Assembly (NCBI RefSeq): GCF_003945595.2
Contig: NW_024104899.1
Coordinates: 1-64,000, forward strand
DNA: 64,000 nt
Source of the DNA: Pipra filicauda
Lineage: Eukaryota; Chordata; Aves; Passeriformes; Pipridae
Direction: 5' to 3'
How positions within the stretch are numbered: the stretch's first letter is position 1; each line of letters begins with the position of its first letter. The notes beneath the pieces were generated by a model. It ran no database searches. It was not told the origin of the DNA and saw nothing but the letters and a program-made list of their open reading frames with translations. Shown piece by piece: positions 12,760 to 23,387 of the stretch. A program made the translations under genes and the position numbers.

Positions 12760-13340
12760 GACAGGAACATCTACAGGCCTCTACTGCTAACAATCTCTGG
12801 GAAATGGCATGGAAGGCTATAGAATACACAGTTTTGGGTTACACCCATACCATGATGAACTGGTCTCAGCTGTCCTAACTAGGACACAAGTTCATTAGGC
12901 TTTACTGTAAACTTTAAATAAAGTTATGCAGTATGAGTCTTTTGTATGAGAAGTGCTGACCTAAATAAATTACACATAATTATCTGCATTTAAATTCTTA
13001 CCAGAAGTAATATTCATTGTAATGAATTATAGTTTGATAGGAATACTGTTACAGATTTCAGTCTTGAGTTTCAAAATCAGTCTAATTTTTTAATTTGTAA
13101 ATGCAATTTTATTTCCTCAGGAGATTTTAAAACATTGGCAAGTGGTCTTGCTGCTCTTTGAATAGCAGGGAGCCAGAAGTAGCCAAATGGAATGACCTGC
13201 TTGTGGCAACATGGGAAGCTAACGACACAGCCTGGAAAAGAAATAGAGCATCCCAAAGATCCATATCCTGTCCTGTGGACTATGATGGCTTTCACTGCTA
13301 TATTTTTCCATCTATGCTAACTATGTTTTAGGTTGTTTAG

Positions 13341-13359
13341 TTGTTGTTGTTGTTGTTGT
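13341..13359. repeat. (TTG)n microsatellite
   Basis: Six consecutive TTG units interrupt AT-rich DNA. It is a simple slippage-type repeat with no associated gene. Confidence 0.9.
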
Positions 13360-14545
13360 AGGTTATTTTGGTGGGTTTTTTTTCCCTTCTGATTTTTGGC
13401 TGAAGGAGTAGTCAGGAATCATTAAAGAAGCAAGGAGATTAAAAAGAGGAGGAATTTAAATTTTTCAGTGTTGGGTTTAAAGGCTGTATGTGAAGGAAAT
13501 TCATCTATTTCATACTCTGAATTTTAAAAAGCCACTGTACAATGACAGTTTGTACTTTTGTGCAATGCAAGAAAACTAATAATTGAAAACCTCTGAAGGG
13601 CTCATGTCATATTTTTAATGTAATCCTGTTCAACGTTCTGAGTAGAAGTTTTGTTGTTGCTATTGGTAGAGGATAGTTTGAACTGATTATATACTCTGTT
13701 ATAAATAAGTGTATTTTGTTCCCTGAGGAATTATTCTTCCTTCAGTAACAGGAAAAATAAACAAAGGGAAAAGGGTACATTTTAAGGTTGCTGTCAAGTC
13801 TTACTATTCCTAGGCTTTCAGATTTCTGTTTTCAGCTACAATGTCCTAAATATAAAACATTTTTCATTTTAAATCCAATTTCTAAATGGTTTAAGAAGAG
13901 ACTTTTCCAAGTTAACCAGTAGGTATCCCGTTGCTGGGTAAACCCTTTGTCCTCCTGAATTACAAGGAAAGGTGGGAAAAGCATGGCCTGAATCTATGTT
14001 TGCACTCCTGTGATTTTTGGGTCTGGCAGAGGCCAGACTGATTTTGGCATAGATTAGAGCCATCTAAAATGGTTCTGTTGTTGCTGACTGCCTGAGACTA
14101 TGTGGGATCATTCATAACTGAAGGTCAGGTATATAAGGCCGTGCTCTGGGAAGGTGCTTTAATAAATGGGGAATCCTCAGGAAGTCAGTTACATTAGTTT
14201 CCAGATGGTTGGTCCCACTTGAACAGAGGCAAAAAATGTCTCATTTCAGGTTAACAAGATTTGAAGAAATGCGCAGTTCTGCTACGAATAAACTTACTTG
14301 AGGAACAAATAAGATTTCAGTGGCTTTCTGGAGTTAAGTGCAAGGTACAAACTGTGGGCAAATGGCTACTGTTCATGCCTTTAACTAGCTGGATTTTGCA
14401 TTTCTACAGCTACACTGCCATTGACATCAGAGCTAATTTAAATCTAGCTTAACTGCATTGATACTAATTGCTTCCTGTACTGTGGTGTCAATTTGGCACT
14501 CACTGGTTGTGCAATATCCACTGTATTTCAGTTTTTTTCTTTAAT

Positions 14546-14580
14546 TTTTGGTTGGTTGGTTGGTTTTTGGTTTTTTTGCT
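14546..14580. repeat. TTGG / T-rich low-complexity tract
   Basis: GGTTGGTTGGTTGGTTTTTGG followed by a T run. About 330 bases downstream a complementary A/C-rich tract begins (14,896-14,980), so the two could pair imperfectly. Confidence 0.8.
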
Positions 14581-14895
14581 AGGCCACTCTTGTCTCTGCA
14601 GCTGAAATGAGCAATTGATCTTGTTATTTATTCTATCACTAAGAAATATATCATAACTCACACAGTGTCTAGTAATGCCCATATCAATTTGTGTGACAAC
14701 CTTACAGTTAAATTTCAACTGCAGTCATCACTAATTATCAGGGGAGTTTCTTAGTGTCCTTTCTCTTATTCAGATTTTTTTAGCCTTGCTTTCTATGTAA
14801 ACTGTATCTTCATGTTGCCAGTAATGATAGTGAGTAAGAGAATTTTTACAGCCCTGTAATCTTGGTGGACTTCTAAAGGTACACAGCACTTCAGG

Positions 14896-14980
14896 GAAAA
14901 AAAACCAAAACAAATGAAAACCAAACAAACACAAACCCAAATAAAACAAAAAAACCCAAAACAAAACAAAACCAGAAAAA
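14896..14980. repeat. A/C-rich low-complexity tract
   Basis: The tract is composed almost entirely of A and C, in AAAAC, AAACC and CAAAC words. It explains the apparent aromatic-rich open frame on the minus strand (14,770-15,090), which I do not regard as a gene. Confidence 0.85.
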
Positions 14981-17900
14981 TATGTGTGAGTGTTCTTAAT
15001 CTTTAATTTTTCCACTGAAATTGTGCTGCATATAGCACAAGATAAAATGTGATAATTAATAGGCCATTCAGAGCTGCACTGCATGGCCATTCTGGAGAGA
15101 AAAGGAAGCAGAGAACAGCATTAGACAAACCACACGGGGAAGTTTTAGGTAGACTTTGATATCCAAGCTACAATTTAAATTTGACACTGATGTTAACAAA
15201 CATAACCGTGGAAAGTACTGTAGTGTCTTTAGTGACCACAAACACATACACATTTTCTCTAAGCCAAAAGGCAGTGCACCCACACAAAGGAACTGTTTAC
15301 ACAACCAGATATACCATTTCCTGCAGCATTTGTGTTTCTATTGATAGCTCCTTAAATGGTTATGTTTATCAAGACAAAAAATATTAGTTACATAATTTCA
15401 CTATAAGAAGATAAACTTCTGTATGTGAGCTCATTAACATGTCCCTGGAAGAAGAGAAAGAGGTACCACTTATTCTCTACTATGTAGTTGTTGTTACACA
15501 CACTCTCACAATACTATAACAATGCACAACACATTCAGTTTGGACATAAAAGATGAAGAAAGATTGTGCAATATTCACAGACAGAATTTTTAAATCTTTT
15601 AGGTGCTTCCTTCATAGTCTTTTCTGCTGTTGCTCTTATGTTCATTAATATGATGTGTTTTCTGCCTGTGTCTTCTCTTTTGAATGTTGTGTACTTTCTT
15701 ATGTGCATTGCCAAAATTGCCTAGTTCTAATGTTCTAATGCAGGATCGTACCTTGCTTCCTTACTTGCCTACTCATCCACTTTCAGATAATGTTAGAAAA
15801 CATCCCTTAAAAACAATCGCTCTTAATCTTGTCAAAGATGCCTGTGTTGTGAGGGTGAAAATTAGTTATTAGCTTAGCTTTTCATCCATGCATAATAGGA
15901 TGTTATAATCAGAGATGTATGCTTGGGGCCATGAGAAACATCCCACTCTGAGGTTACAAGTTCTGAATTTATAAAATGCAACATATGTAAGATAAATACA
16001 CAGAAAGTAAATGCCATTTTAAAATAAGAAAATCTGTTTTGTGTATTTTAGTCTTTGTGCAAGGAGTTTAAGACATCTTGACTGCAGTAAAAGAAGGGTT
16101 CTTATCCCTCCCCCCACATTTGTTATAATAGATAATCAACAGAAGAAACTATGCCATGCTCTTCTTACAGCAAAAACTTTCCCCCAAATAAGGGTCTCAT
16201 CATCTTGCTTCCTGCAGCATTAATCATCCTCAGTGCTCATGATGTACCTTATCAAATTAAACCCTAGAAACTAACACTAAGAAAAAGTCAGCCTGAAAAA
16301 AAAACCCCAAACAAAAACCAAAAAACAAATTAAACCTATCCTGAACACAATAGTGACAAAGCACATGTACTGCAAGGCAAAGCTGATGTAATTTAGAGAT
16401 CATGCAACCTCTCTCCTTCCTTCTGCGCTGAAGCATCTGTGGCAGGATGGGAAGTCAGAATCTCTCTCTGCAAATACCCACAGATCAGAAGCAACTTCCC
16501 GTTTTCCTTATCTCTTATTCCACTTTAGTTAAATCAGGCAGAGCAAAGGATGTAGAGTAGCTGATAGTTCCTTTGGGAAAATCTAAGTTAGAATCATGGT
16601 AATTGGCAGTGAAAGCAATCAGTGAGTTCAGACACTTTCAGAGAAACCTCTAGATGTCTCAGTGCTTTCCTTTGTCATCCCCAGTACCTGCATAATAAAA
16701 ATGGCTACCAAAAAAAACCAAAAAAAGGTAGGCATTGTGGCTCTAAATGCATGCATTATATAAAACGCAGAGTTGTACACCAATCTGCTGCATGACAAGC
16801 TTGAGTCTTTGGATCGCCTACCAGGTGTTGATGAAAAGCCACACAGATTCTTAATTCAGAAACTCCAATTTTTCCTCTGTTCATGTGTTCATTTTCTTTA
16901 TCAGCAGGGGTTGACTTACACTTTCAAAACTGATTAACATTTTAAAACTGTGGGAGCACTTTGTGTGGCATTTCAAATTATTTTAACCCTTTAGCTCTTT
17001 GCTGGAGCTGCTCTTTGATGTTTTATCTTCCTCTTTTTCTTCTTTTTTTTTTTTTTTTTTCTGTTTGGAATACAGGTTATGCCAGCATGTCAGCATTTCC
17101 AGAAAGTTTTTTGGGTTTTGCAGAATGCACTGGAGGCATCAGTTACATTAACTAAATTTTGGCAGTACAAATAGATAGAGGTTTACTAGCTTTCACCTCA
17201 TTGTCTAACCTACCCACAGGAGTGGAAGAAACAGCTTTGCCTTAAGGTTTTGAGAAACCAAATAGTTTCCTTAATCCTCTCCATGTCCTGTTTGTCCTCA
17301 AAATATTGTCTCTGATACAGCTGTTTAAAGTCAACAGGACTTTTCCTTTTCAGCATGTTTTCTCCTCAATCTCTTTTTTTTCTATTTTCCCCCCTCTCAC
17401 ATGCTTGACAACAGTGATGTATGGACAAAGCAGGGACTCACTGCACCCAAAGACCCAGCTTCCAACTCTGCCTTCTCTTCAGCAGTCAAAGCTGGTTCTA
17501 AACCATGACTGAGGAATATTATTTACTTAAAAATAAATATGGTACTTGAAGGCTTTTTCCATATTCATAGACAAACATGTAGCTGAAATGATCATTTGCA
17601 GCCAAGGAAAACTATTAAGCAATGCCTACAGGCTTGTCTTTAGCCCACTCAAAAGTTCTGCCACCTGTGAATTAAAAAGGTCAGCATCAGTTCAAGTCCA
17701 CTAATTATGTTGATAACATGGCTAGAGATTCATAGGAAAAATTCAATTCTAATGTCATCTGAGTAAGGACAATCCCTTTGACTTTGGTGGGACTTGCACT
17801 TAAGGACCCATTTTGTTTCATGACTCCAAATATGAATGTGGACATTACTTACCAGCTGCTGTTCTGCAGTGTTCAACAGGACACTCAACATTGTAAATAT

Positions 17901-18201
17901 TAGTTTATTTTGCTTCTTACTATTTTTCAGCAAACAGAAGTCCAATAACAGGAGAATTTTGCTATTCTCTTATAGTTAAGAGTGCAGGAACAAAAATACG
18001 TTTCTGGTTTCCTACAATATATTGGGATAAAAAGCTGGGCAGAGGTCTCCTATTTTCTAGCTTGTCAGTTTTAGAAATTCAGAAAAGTTGTGCATGATCC
18101 AGTAGTGAAGAACAAGAAAGAAGAAAAGACAAGAAAGGCACATTACATCTGCATCTGAAGATGAATTACCCATTTCTAAACCTACATCTTTTAACTTTTA
18201 C

Positions 18202-18377
18202 CTCTTTCCCTTTCTAACTCCACTTTGTCTGCGATTCACTCCCCAGTGCCCAGATCTTCCCTCAGGATTCCTTGGTTTGGAGATTGCTATTAGTCCTGTC
18301 CATGCATTTGGTGATGGGGATGTTGATTTTAATATGTATTCTTGTAACTTGTTTGGTAATGACCTGCTGCCACTCTT
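18202..18377 (-). other. Candidate internal exon (weak)
   Basis: On the minus strand, a strong acceptor (pyrimidine-rich CTCTTCTCTTCTGCAG ending at 18,378) precedes 176 nt that stay open in one frame, ending at a donor-like AGAG|GTAAAA (GT at 18,200-18,201). The predicted peptide of about 58 residues is rich in Ser, Pro, Arg and Lys, includes the words EYILKSTSPSPNAW and GHWGVNRRQSGVRKG, and has no domain I recognise. Splice-like boundaries of this quality occur by chance in 64 kb, and there is no neighbouring confirmed exon. It could equally be a lncRNA exon or nothing. Confidence 0.2.
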
Positions 18378-18443
18378 CTGCAGAAGAGAAGAGTGGTAAA
18401 CTAACAGAAGTGGTAAACAGAAACTCTTAACAGTTGTGCCCAT

Positions 18444-21050
18444 AGAACAAAGACAAATGGAAAATGCAAAACACTATGGAGAACCAATCAGGAATGTATT
18501 TATTGTTCACATAAAGTAAATTCACATTTACTTTCTGAAAATGTAGCTGTTTTGACAGTTAGTTAAAAAAAATCTCCTTCAGTTTTACTCTTTCCCCTGT
18601 AAGAAAAAACAGTACAGGACATTTCAGTCAGTTTATCTTTGTTTCATTAAGTAGGGTCAGGCAAGAATAAGAGGAAGTAGAAAAATCTGCTTGTAATGTT
18701 GGAAGAGGTAGGGTCTTAAAAATCTTACAAAATATGAAAACCAAAAGCATTTCTGAAAATACTAGCTATTTATTATTTTGTGTTATAACTAGTATTCTGA
18801 AATATTAGTAGCTTTTTTGACATGTGATTATTAGGTACAAACAGCACTTTTTCAGGTTTGGAGGCAGATAATTTACAGCTTATTGTAGGGGAAATGGAAC
18901 CAGAGGAAAGCAAAGTTGGAATGCTTCATCTACATTTCTTCACCCTTTCTTTGAAGTTTCCTGTTAATATTCAGGAACAAATTCCATTTTCTAATGTTCT
19001 TCCACTAGTAGTATTTTAGTTATTGATCTTTATCCATTGTAAATAAAAAGTAAGAAATCTGCTAATGCCCTTTGATCATGGTTCTGTTCTTTCCTCCCAA
19101 AAAACTTATACACAGAGTCTTTTCCTTCAGAAGTGAGAAGTATTCCTCATTAGGAAGAGCAGATGCATCCTATCATAAAGGGTTGAGGGTTATAGATTCT
19201 TTCAAGCAGTTTTCTCTCTCTCCAGGTACAAATTGTTAAATTCCCAAGCACTGTCAGTGTTCTGGAGTGTTCACATATTTAGAACATAGTGTCATTGGAA
19301 GCTCCAGGCAAACCATGTGAAAGAATAGAAAAATGTATTAAAGTCTAAAAGCTAATGAGAACATAGTGCAAATACTTTTCATAACTGTTGCCCAGATTAC
19401 TTCCTCGGAGGAGTTAGACTAAAGTAGTTACATCAGGAAAACAGGCACACCACAAGTGGGTGCCAGTATAAAGTAGAAACACAAAACCCCCAAAAAATGT
19501 TTCTTGTACCTTTTTGATAATTTTAATTATTTGAAGGAAGATATTAATCCATATTTCTTTTCATACTCATTCATATTTTGAAATTTTGTTCTAAAATTCT
19601 TTTTCTCTTCAAATTAAATGTATTTCCTGGGGACATATATATCAATTATTTTGAAAATCTGCAAAAGCCAACAGTGCAAATACTGCAGGCATTTAATAAA
19701 CACAGAAGTGAAACAATACACTGAAATTGCTTGTCATACAAGATCTTGAAACAAGGGAAAGGTTGTACTCTATTCAGAAAACATTTTCTTGAAGTTTGCA
19801 TATATCCTTTTTTTTCCTTGTGAAGTTTTAAAGTTACACACACACATACACTTCCTTGAAGCCTGATGAAACTGAAATGTCAAGTGAGAGTTGCTTTATA
19901 TCATGTTCTGTCAATCAAAGTAAGCAAGGCTTTATGCATCTGTTGCTAGTATATTGGCACTTTTTGAAGAGTGTTTCGGAGGGAGTGAGAATAAATAAAG
20001 ATCTTTCAGGCAGTTTCTCATTTATGGATGAGGAATCAAAGCAGTCTGAAACTTCATTTTCAGCCTGATACCCTGAAGATTGTTGGCTGATAATTCTGGA
20101 TGGAACAGCTTATCTGGGAGGATTAGGAAGAACATGGGCTTCCTATTACTGCTGGCTTCAGCCTATTCAGCTGGGCAGACTCTGTCACACATTATCTGTG
20201 CCTTTACATATGTCACTAATCTTATCTATATCTTTTCAGCTCCTTCTGTTGAAGCTGTGGTTTCCTGTGCCTAAACCTCCCATTTCTTCATTATACCAGC
20301 TGTATAGGCATTAGCCTTCGCTAGCAGCCTTTCTGTGCCATGTCATTCAGTAATGGCTAGTAATGCAAAGGTATGAGAAGGTAATGGTTGTGCTTTATCT
20401 CAGATCTTACAGGCCTCACATCAATGTATTAAATGCACACCTCCTTCCCACCAGCATCCTCCATTCTCCCCCCATCATTTTTGCCAATCCACTTAATGAA
20501 ATAAAATCACCTCCACAATAGAATATCCCTGCAATCATTAAAAATAGTGGAAGCAGTCAATTTGGGGGCAAGTGTATATGCTGGAAGGGTCAAACTAGTT
20601 TTTAACCAACAAAACAAAACCATCCAGGTCTTCTACCATTCTCTCATGGATTCCTAATTAGTGTTACAAATTTAATGATGTTCATCCCTAGGACAAAGTA
20701 GCTCAGAAGAAAGAAGAATTAAACTCTCTGAGAGTCCCTACCCTTTTAAATTTAATAGATAATCCCCATCACCACACCTGCTCTAAAATACTTCCTTAAC
20801 TCCAGCTGGCTCCCTACCTGCCAGCTAAGCTCCTTTCAGTCCTATTCTGCTTTTACCTTTCAGTTCTCTTGCCACACTGCCACTTCGGTGTCCTCTTTCC
20901 TTTCTAATTAATTTTCTGCTGTTTCTTTGCCTCCTTCAGCCATTTTCAACTTCCTCATTCCTTGTTACTGTAATAAAAATTACAATAAATACATTTTTAA
21001 AAGTGAAGGAAATGAAAGCAATGAAGTACCACTTTACCCATTTATTTTCC
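18444..21050. other. AT-rich non-coding stretch, nothing recognised
   Basis: I see no gene, transposon or long simple repeat. Open frames are under about 70 codons and have no family resemblance. Confidence 0.6.
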
Positions 21051-21063
21051 CACTAACAATGCT

Positions 21064-21135
21064 TTTGACTGTAAAGTCTTTGGGGCAGGGACTGCTCCTG
21101 TGTGTTTTAATTGTGCCTAGTACAATACACATTTA
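21064..21135 (+). repeat. Ancient retroposon 3' end remnant
   Basis: GACTGTAAAGTCTTTGGGGCAGGGACT followed by TGTGTGTTTTAATTGTGCCTAGTACAAT closely follows a widespread amniote repeat pattern, 'gactgtaagctctttggggcagggac...gtacagcgcctagcacaat'. It probably corresponds to the 3' end of an old L2/CR1-like or SINE family. I recognise the pattern but cannot assign a library name. Confidence 0.5.
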
Positions 21136-21769
21136 AAAAACAGAGAAATATGATAATCAGTCCTTATCTTGATGGCTTTTTTGCGTACCATCAGAATGCA
21201 AACTAGAAAAACATGTCACTGGCCTCTGAGTAATTACTCATGCAATAATACTATCTAGCACTTTATTTCTTATTAGTAATTCAAACAGTTGTATATGTGA
21301 TTCATTTTAATTACATTTAAATAAAATTTAAATTATTTTAAAGCGGGGAAATTTTCCTTCCTGTTTTTACTGTCCTCACACTTTGTTTTACTTTAAATTG
21401 CCAAGTTATTAGGGGCTTGTATCTTGTCTGTTCTCCAAGGTTGAAACAATAAGCTTTAGCTGAACCTGAAAAACATAATTTCTCTTCTTCCTAAATAAAT
21501 GCCTTGAATGTCATGTTTTCCCCATCCCACTACCACAAGTCCAGTCAGGCCCATGTCATTTAGCTCAGACACATTTTTTATTCTGTTACAAGCAGAAGAA
21601 AGAAGAAATGTAACCTATATCCCAAGCATTGCGACCTGCCCCAGAAAGGGGACGGTAATCCAGATTCTTAATAAATCCCTTGGGGTGGACTGGAGTGAAA
21701 GGACACTGAATAATTGGTTTTAGTAAACATATATATGAAGGGGTTTTTTTAGAACAATTTCGTTTCAAA

Positions 21770-22480
21770 GGTAAACAGGTATGTTGCCATTTTGGGTGAT
21801 ATCATTCTATAGCAATACAACATCTATATATATGTTATCATCAATACAGCAATATCAAAGCATCTATAGCAATATGGCAATATTAAACCATAGCAATAAT
21901 CATCTAAACAGCAATATCAAAGCATTTTTAAAGCATAAAGATAGCACTTAAGGAAATGCATAAGGGAGAGAAAGAGGAAGAAAGGATAACTGTGGAAAGA
22001 TGTATATAGTCACCACCCCCTGGATCCAGTGAAGAAACTTGGTAGTCGCAGCTTCCATATCTGTTGGATGAAGTGGTGGTCTTGGTCCGTTGGGAGTGGG
22101 GGCAGCCCCCATGCAACTCAAAGAAATTATGAGTTATTAGACACTTCCAGCTTAGATGGGAATACCTTCTACCTCTCAGGGCTGGGGAGTTTTACAATGG
22201 AATGTTATGGGCTATGTCAAGAGCCTCTACAAGCCTCTGAGCCTCCGACATCCCGATGCTGCCTATTGCACCAGCATCAATCTTGGTCCATCATGGTCCA
22301 ACATTTGAGGTATATAGCCCAGGCTAGATGCACAGAGTTCATGTAAAGGGAGGACACTGGCACGATAAAAGGGATTTTCCCACCTTTAAGGACTTGCCTC
22401 TTTTTAGCCTCTTCCCTTCCTCAGGCAAGCATTTGCACCCAGGATAGCTGGACAATGGCACCCACTTAACTGATTCTTTA
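21770..22480. repeat. Possible unclassified retroelement remnant
   Basis: The left part (21,780-21,925) is built from repeated AGCAATAT words, with the 17-mer beginning CAGCAATATC at both 21,847 and 21,909 (62-bp spacing). The right part (22,000-22,480) is GC-richer than its surroundings and has a minus-strand TATA-like GCTATATACC near 22,310. Together this suggests a decayed LTR or other repeat. I could find no terminal TG...CA pair, target duplication or coding remnant, so the boundaries are approximate and the class is unknown. Confidence 0.3.
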
Positions 22481-22491
22481 GCAGTAATGGT

Positions 22492-22525
22492 GGGTGTGTG
22501 GGTGTGGGTGTGTGGTGGGGGGGGG
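22492..22525 (+). repeat. G-rich tract, quadruplex candidate
   Basis: GGG runs at 22,492-22,494, 22,500-22,502 and 22,506-22,508 are followed by a 9-base G run at 22,517-22,525. The loops are 5, 3 and 8 nt. This is close to the G3+ quadruplex pattern, with the last loop one base over the usual limit. It creates the spurious His/Thr/Pro-repeat open frame on the minus strand. Confidence 0.7.
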
Positions 22526-23220
22526 TGTTTGCTGGGTGAACAGCTGCTTCTTTTCAGTTTGCAAAAGTCTTTTGGTGATCTCAGAATGTGTAAATCATTA
22601 ACTGTTTCAGTCTCTGACACCAAAGCTATACAATTACTGCTGAATTATACAGCTGAGATAGCCATAGAGAGTTGTGTTTGCTCCAGCAGTGGTGGCAAGT
22701 GCAGGAAATGATGTGTTGTAGCAATGGAAGATTACCTTGACTTTCAGACATTTAGAAAAGCTGCTAACTGCAGAACCTGCAAGAACTGGTTTTCAGCATT
22801 CATGGTCTCTCAAGGTCACAAGGAAGAATTTAATTTCAGACGCTTCCAGGGAAATTGTTTTCATTCTTCTAATCCAATTTATTTGTTCTTCCCTATGCTC
22901 TTGTACATGGACTTTTTCAACAAGCACTGGGATAAACTGAGCATTTGGTATAAAGTTAATTTTGCCCATGCAGTTAGGTATGTCACCGAGTGAAATGTAT
23001 AGACCTAAAAAGGGCAAGGCTCATTCTCAACACAGAGAATCCAGTGTTCCATCAGGTGGACCTGTATTCCTTTATGATACATACAATATGAAGAGCTATA
23101 CAGAAAAAAAAAAATCTCTTAAATACTTAATTTGTAGTCTGCCCTTGTCAGAGTATATGTCACTTACAAAAGGATAACACGTGGCATGTAGACTCATCAT
23201 TAGCCCAAAGTAACAGAGGT

Positions 23221-23387
23221 TATGACTTCTAATTCTGCTCTCAGCCCTGCTACAGAGTTACTACATGACCTTGCACAAATCACATAACCTTTATATGGCT
23301 AATTTTATCCAACCATAAAACGGGGATAGTAAATTTTTAGCTACACACGGCAGGATGATGAGAATTAATTAATGCTGTTGAAATCCT
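23221..23387 (+). repeat. MIR-like CORE-SINE (ancient)
   Basis: The sequence keeps the order of MIR landmarks: CTTCTAATTCTGCTCTCAG, TACATGACCTTGCACAAATC, ACATAACCTTTATATGGCTA, CATAAAACGGGGATAGTAA, and a terminal ATGAGAATTAATTAATG followed by TGAAATCCT. In mammals and other amniotes these map to the MIR tRNA-related/CORE body and its 3' LINE-like tail. High divergence fits an insertion older than birds. The far 5' tRNA promoter part is missing or unrecognisable. Adjacent sequence at 23,400-23,500 may belong to another old repeat. Confidence 0.7.

Larger units (their letters stand above)
12262..12886 (-). mobile_element. Solo LTR of an avian endogenous retrovirus-like element
   Basis: The element begins TGTGCTGGTT and ends AACTAGGACA, giving imperfect terminal inverted repeats (8 of 10 bases) and the TG...CA termini of an LTR. 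The same 5 bases, CAAGT, flank it at 12,257-12,261 and 12,887-12,891, as expected of a target duplication. The minus orientation is inferred from a TATA-like ATATAAA on the minus strand near 12,637, followed downstream by ATTAAA-type signals near 12,340. No internal gag or pol sequence remains, so it is a recombined solitary LTR. Two internal tandem arrays (listed separately) inflate it. The words resemble LTRs I associate with bird ERVL-type families, but I cannot name the family. Overlapping open frames of up to 127 codons are side effects of its higher GC content. Confidence 0.8.
12892..18195. other. AT-rich non-coding stretch with low-complexity patches
   Basis: No gene is recognised. It contains a TTG microsatellite (13,341-13,359), a TTGG/T-rich patch (14,546-14,580), a long A/C-rich patch (14,896-14,980), an A/C-rich patch at 16,286-16,330 and a poly-T run (about 17,042-17,060). 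All other open frames are short and without domains. Confidence 0.6.

Noticed and set aside
12317..12770. Two overlapping minus-strand frames of 105 and 127 codons
   Set aside because: They lie inside the 12.3-kb solo LTR and contain its 25-bp and 49-bp tandem repeats; not a gene.
14770..15090. 106-codon Phe/Leu/Trp-rich frame on the minus strand
   Set aside because: It is generated by the A/C-rich low-complexity tract read on the opposite strand.
22339..22623. Pro/His/Thr-repeat open frame on the minus strand
   Set aside because: It arises from the GT/G-rich tract at 22,490-22,525 and has no domain.
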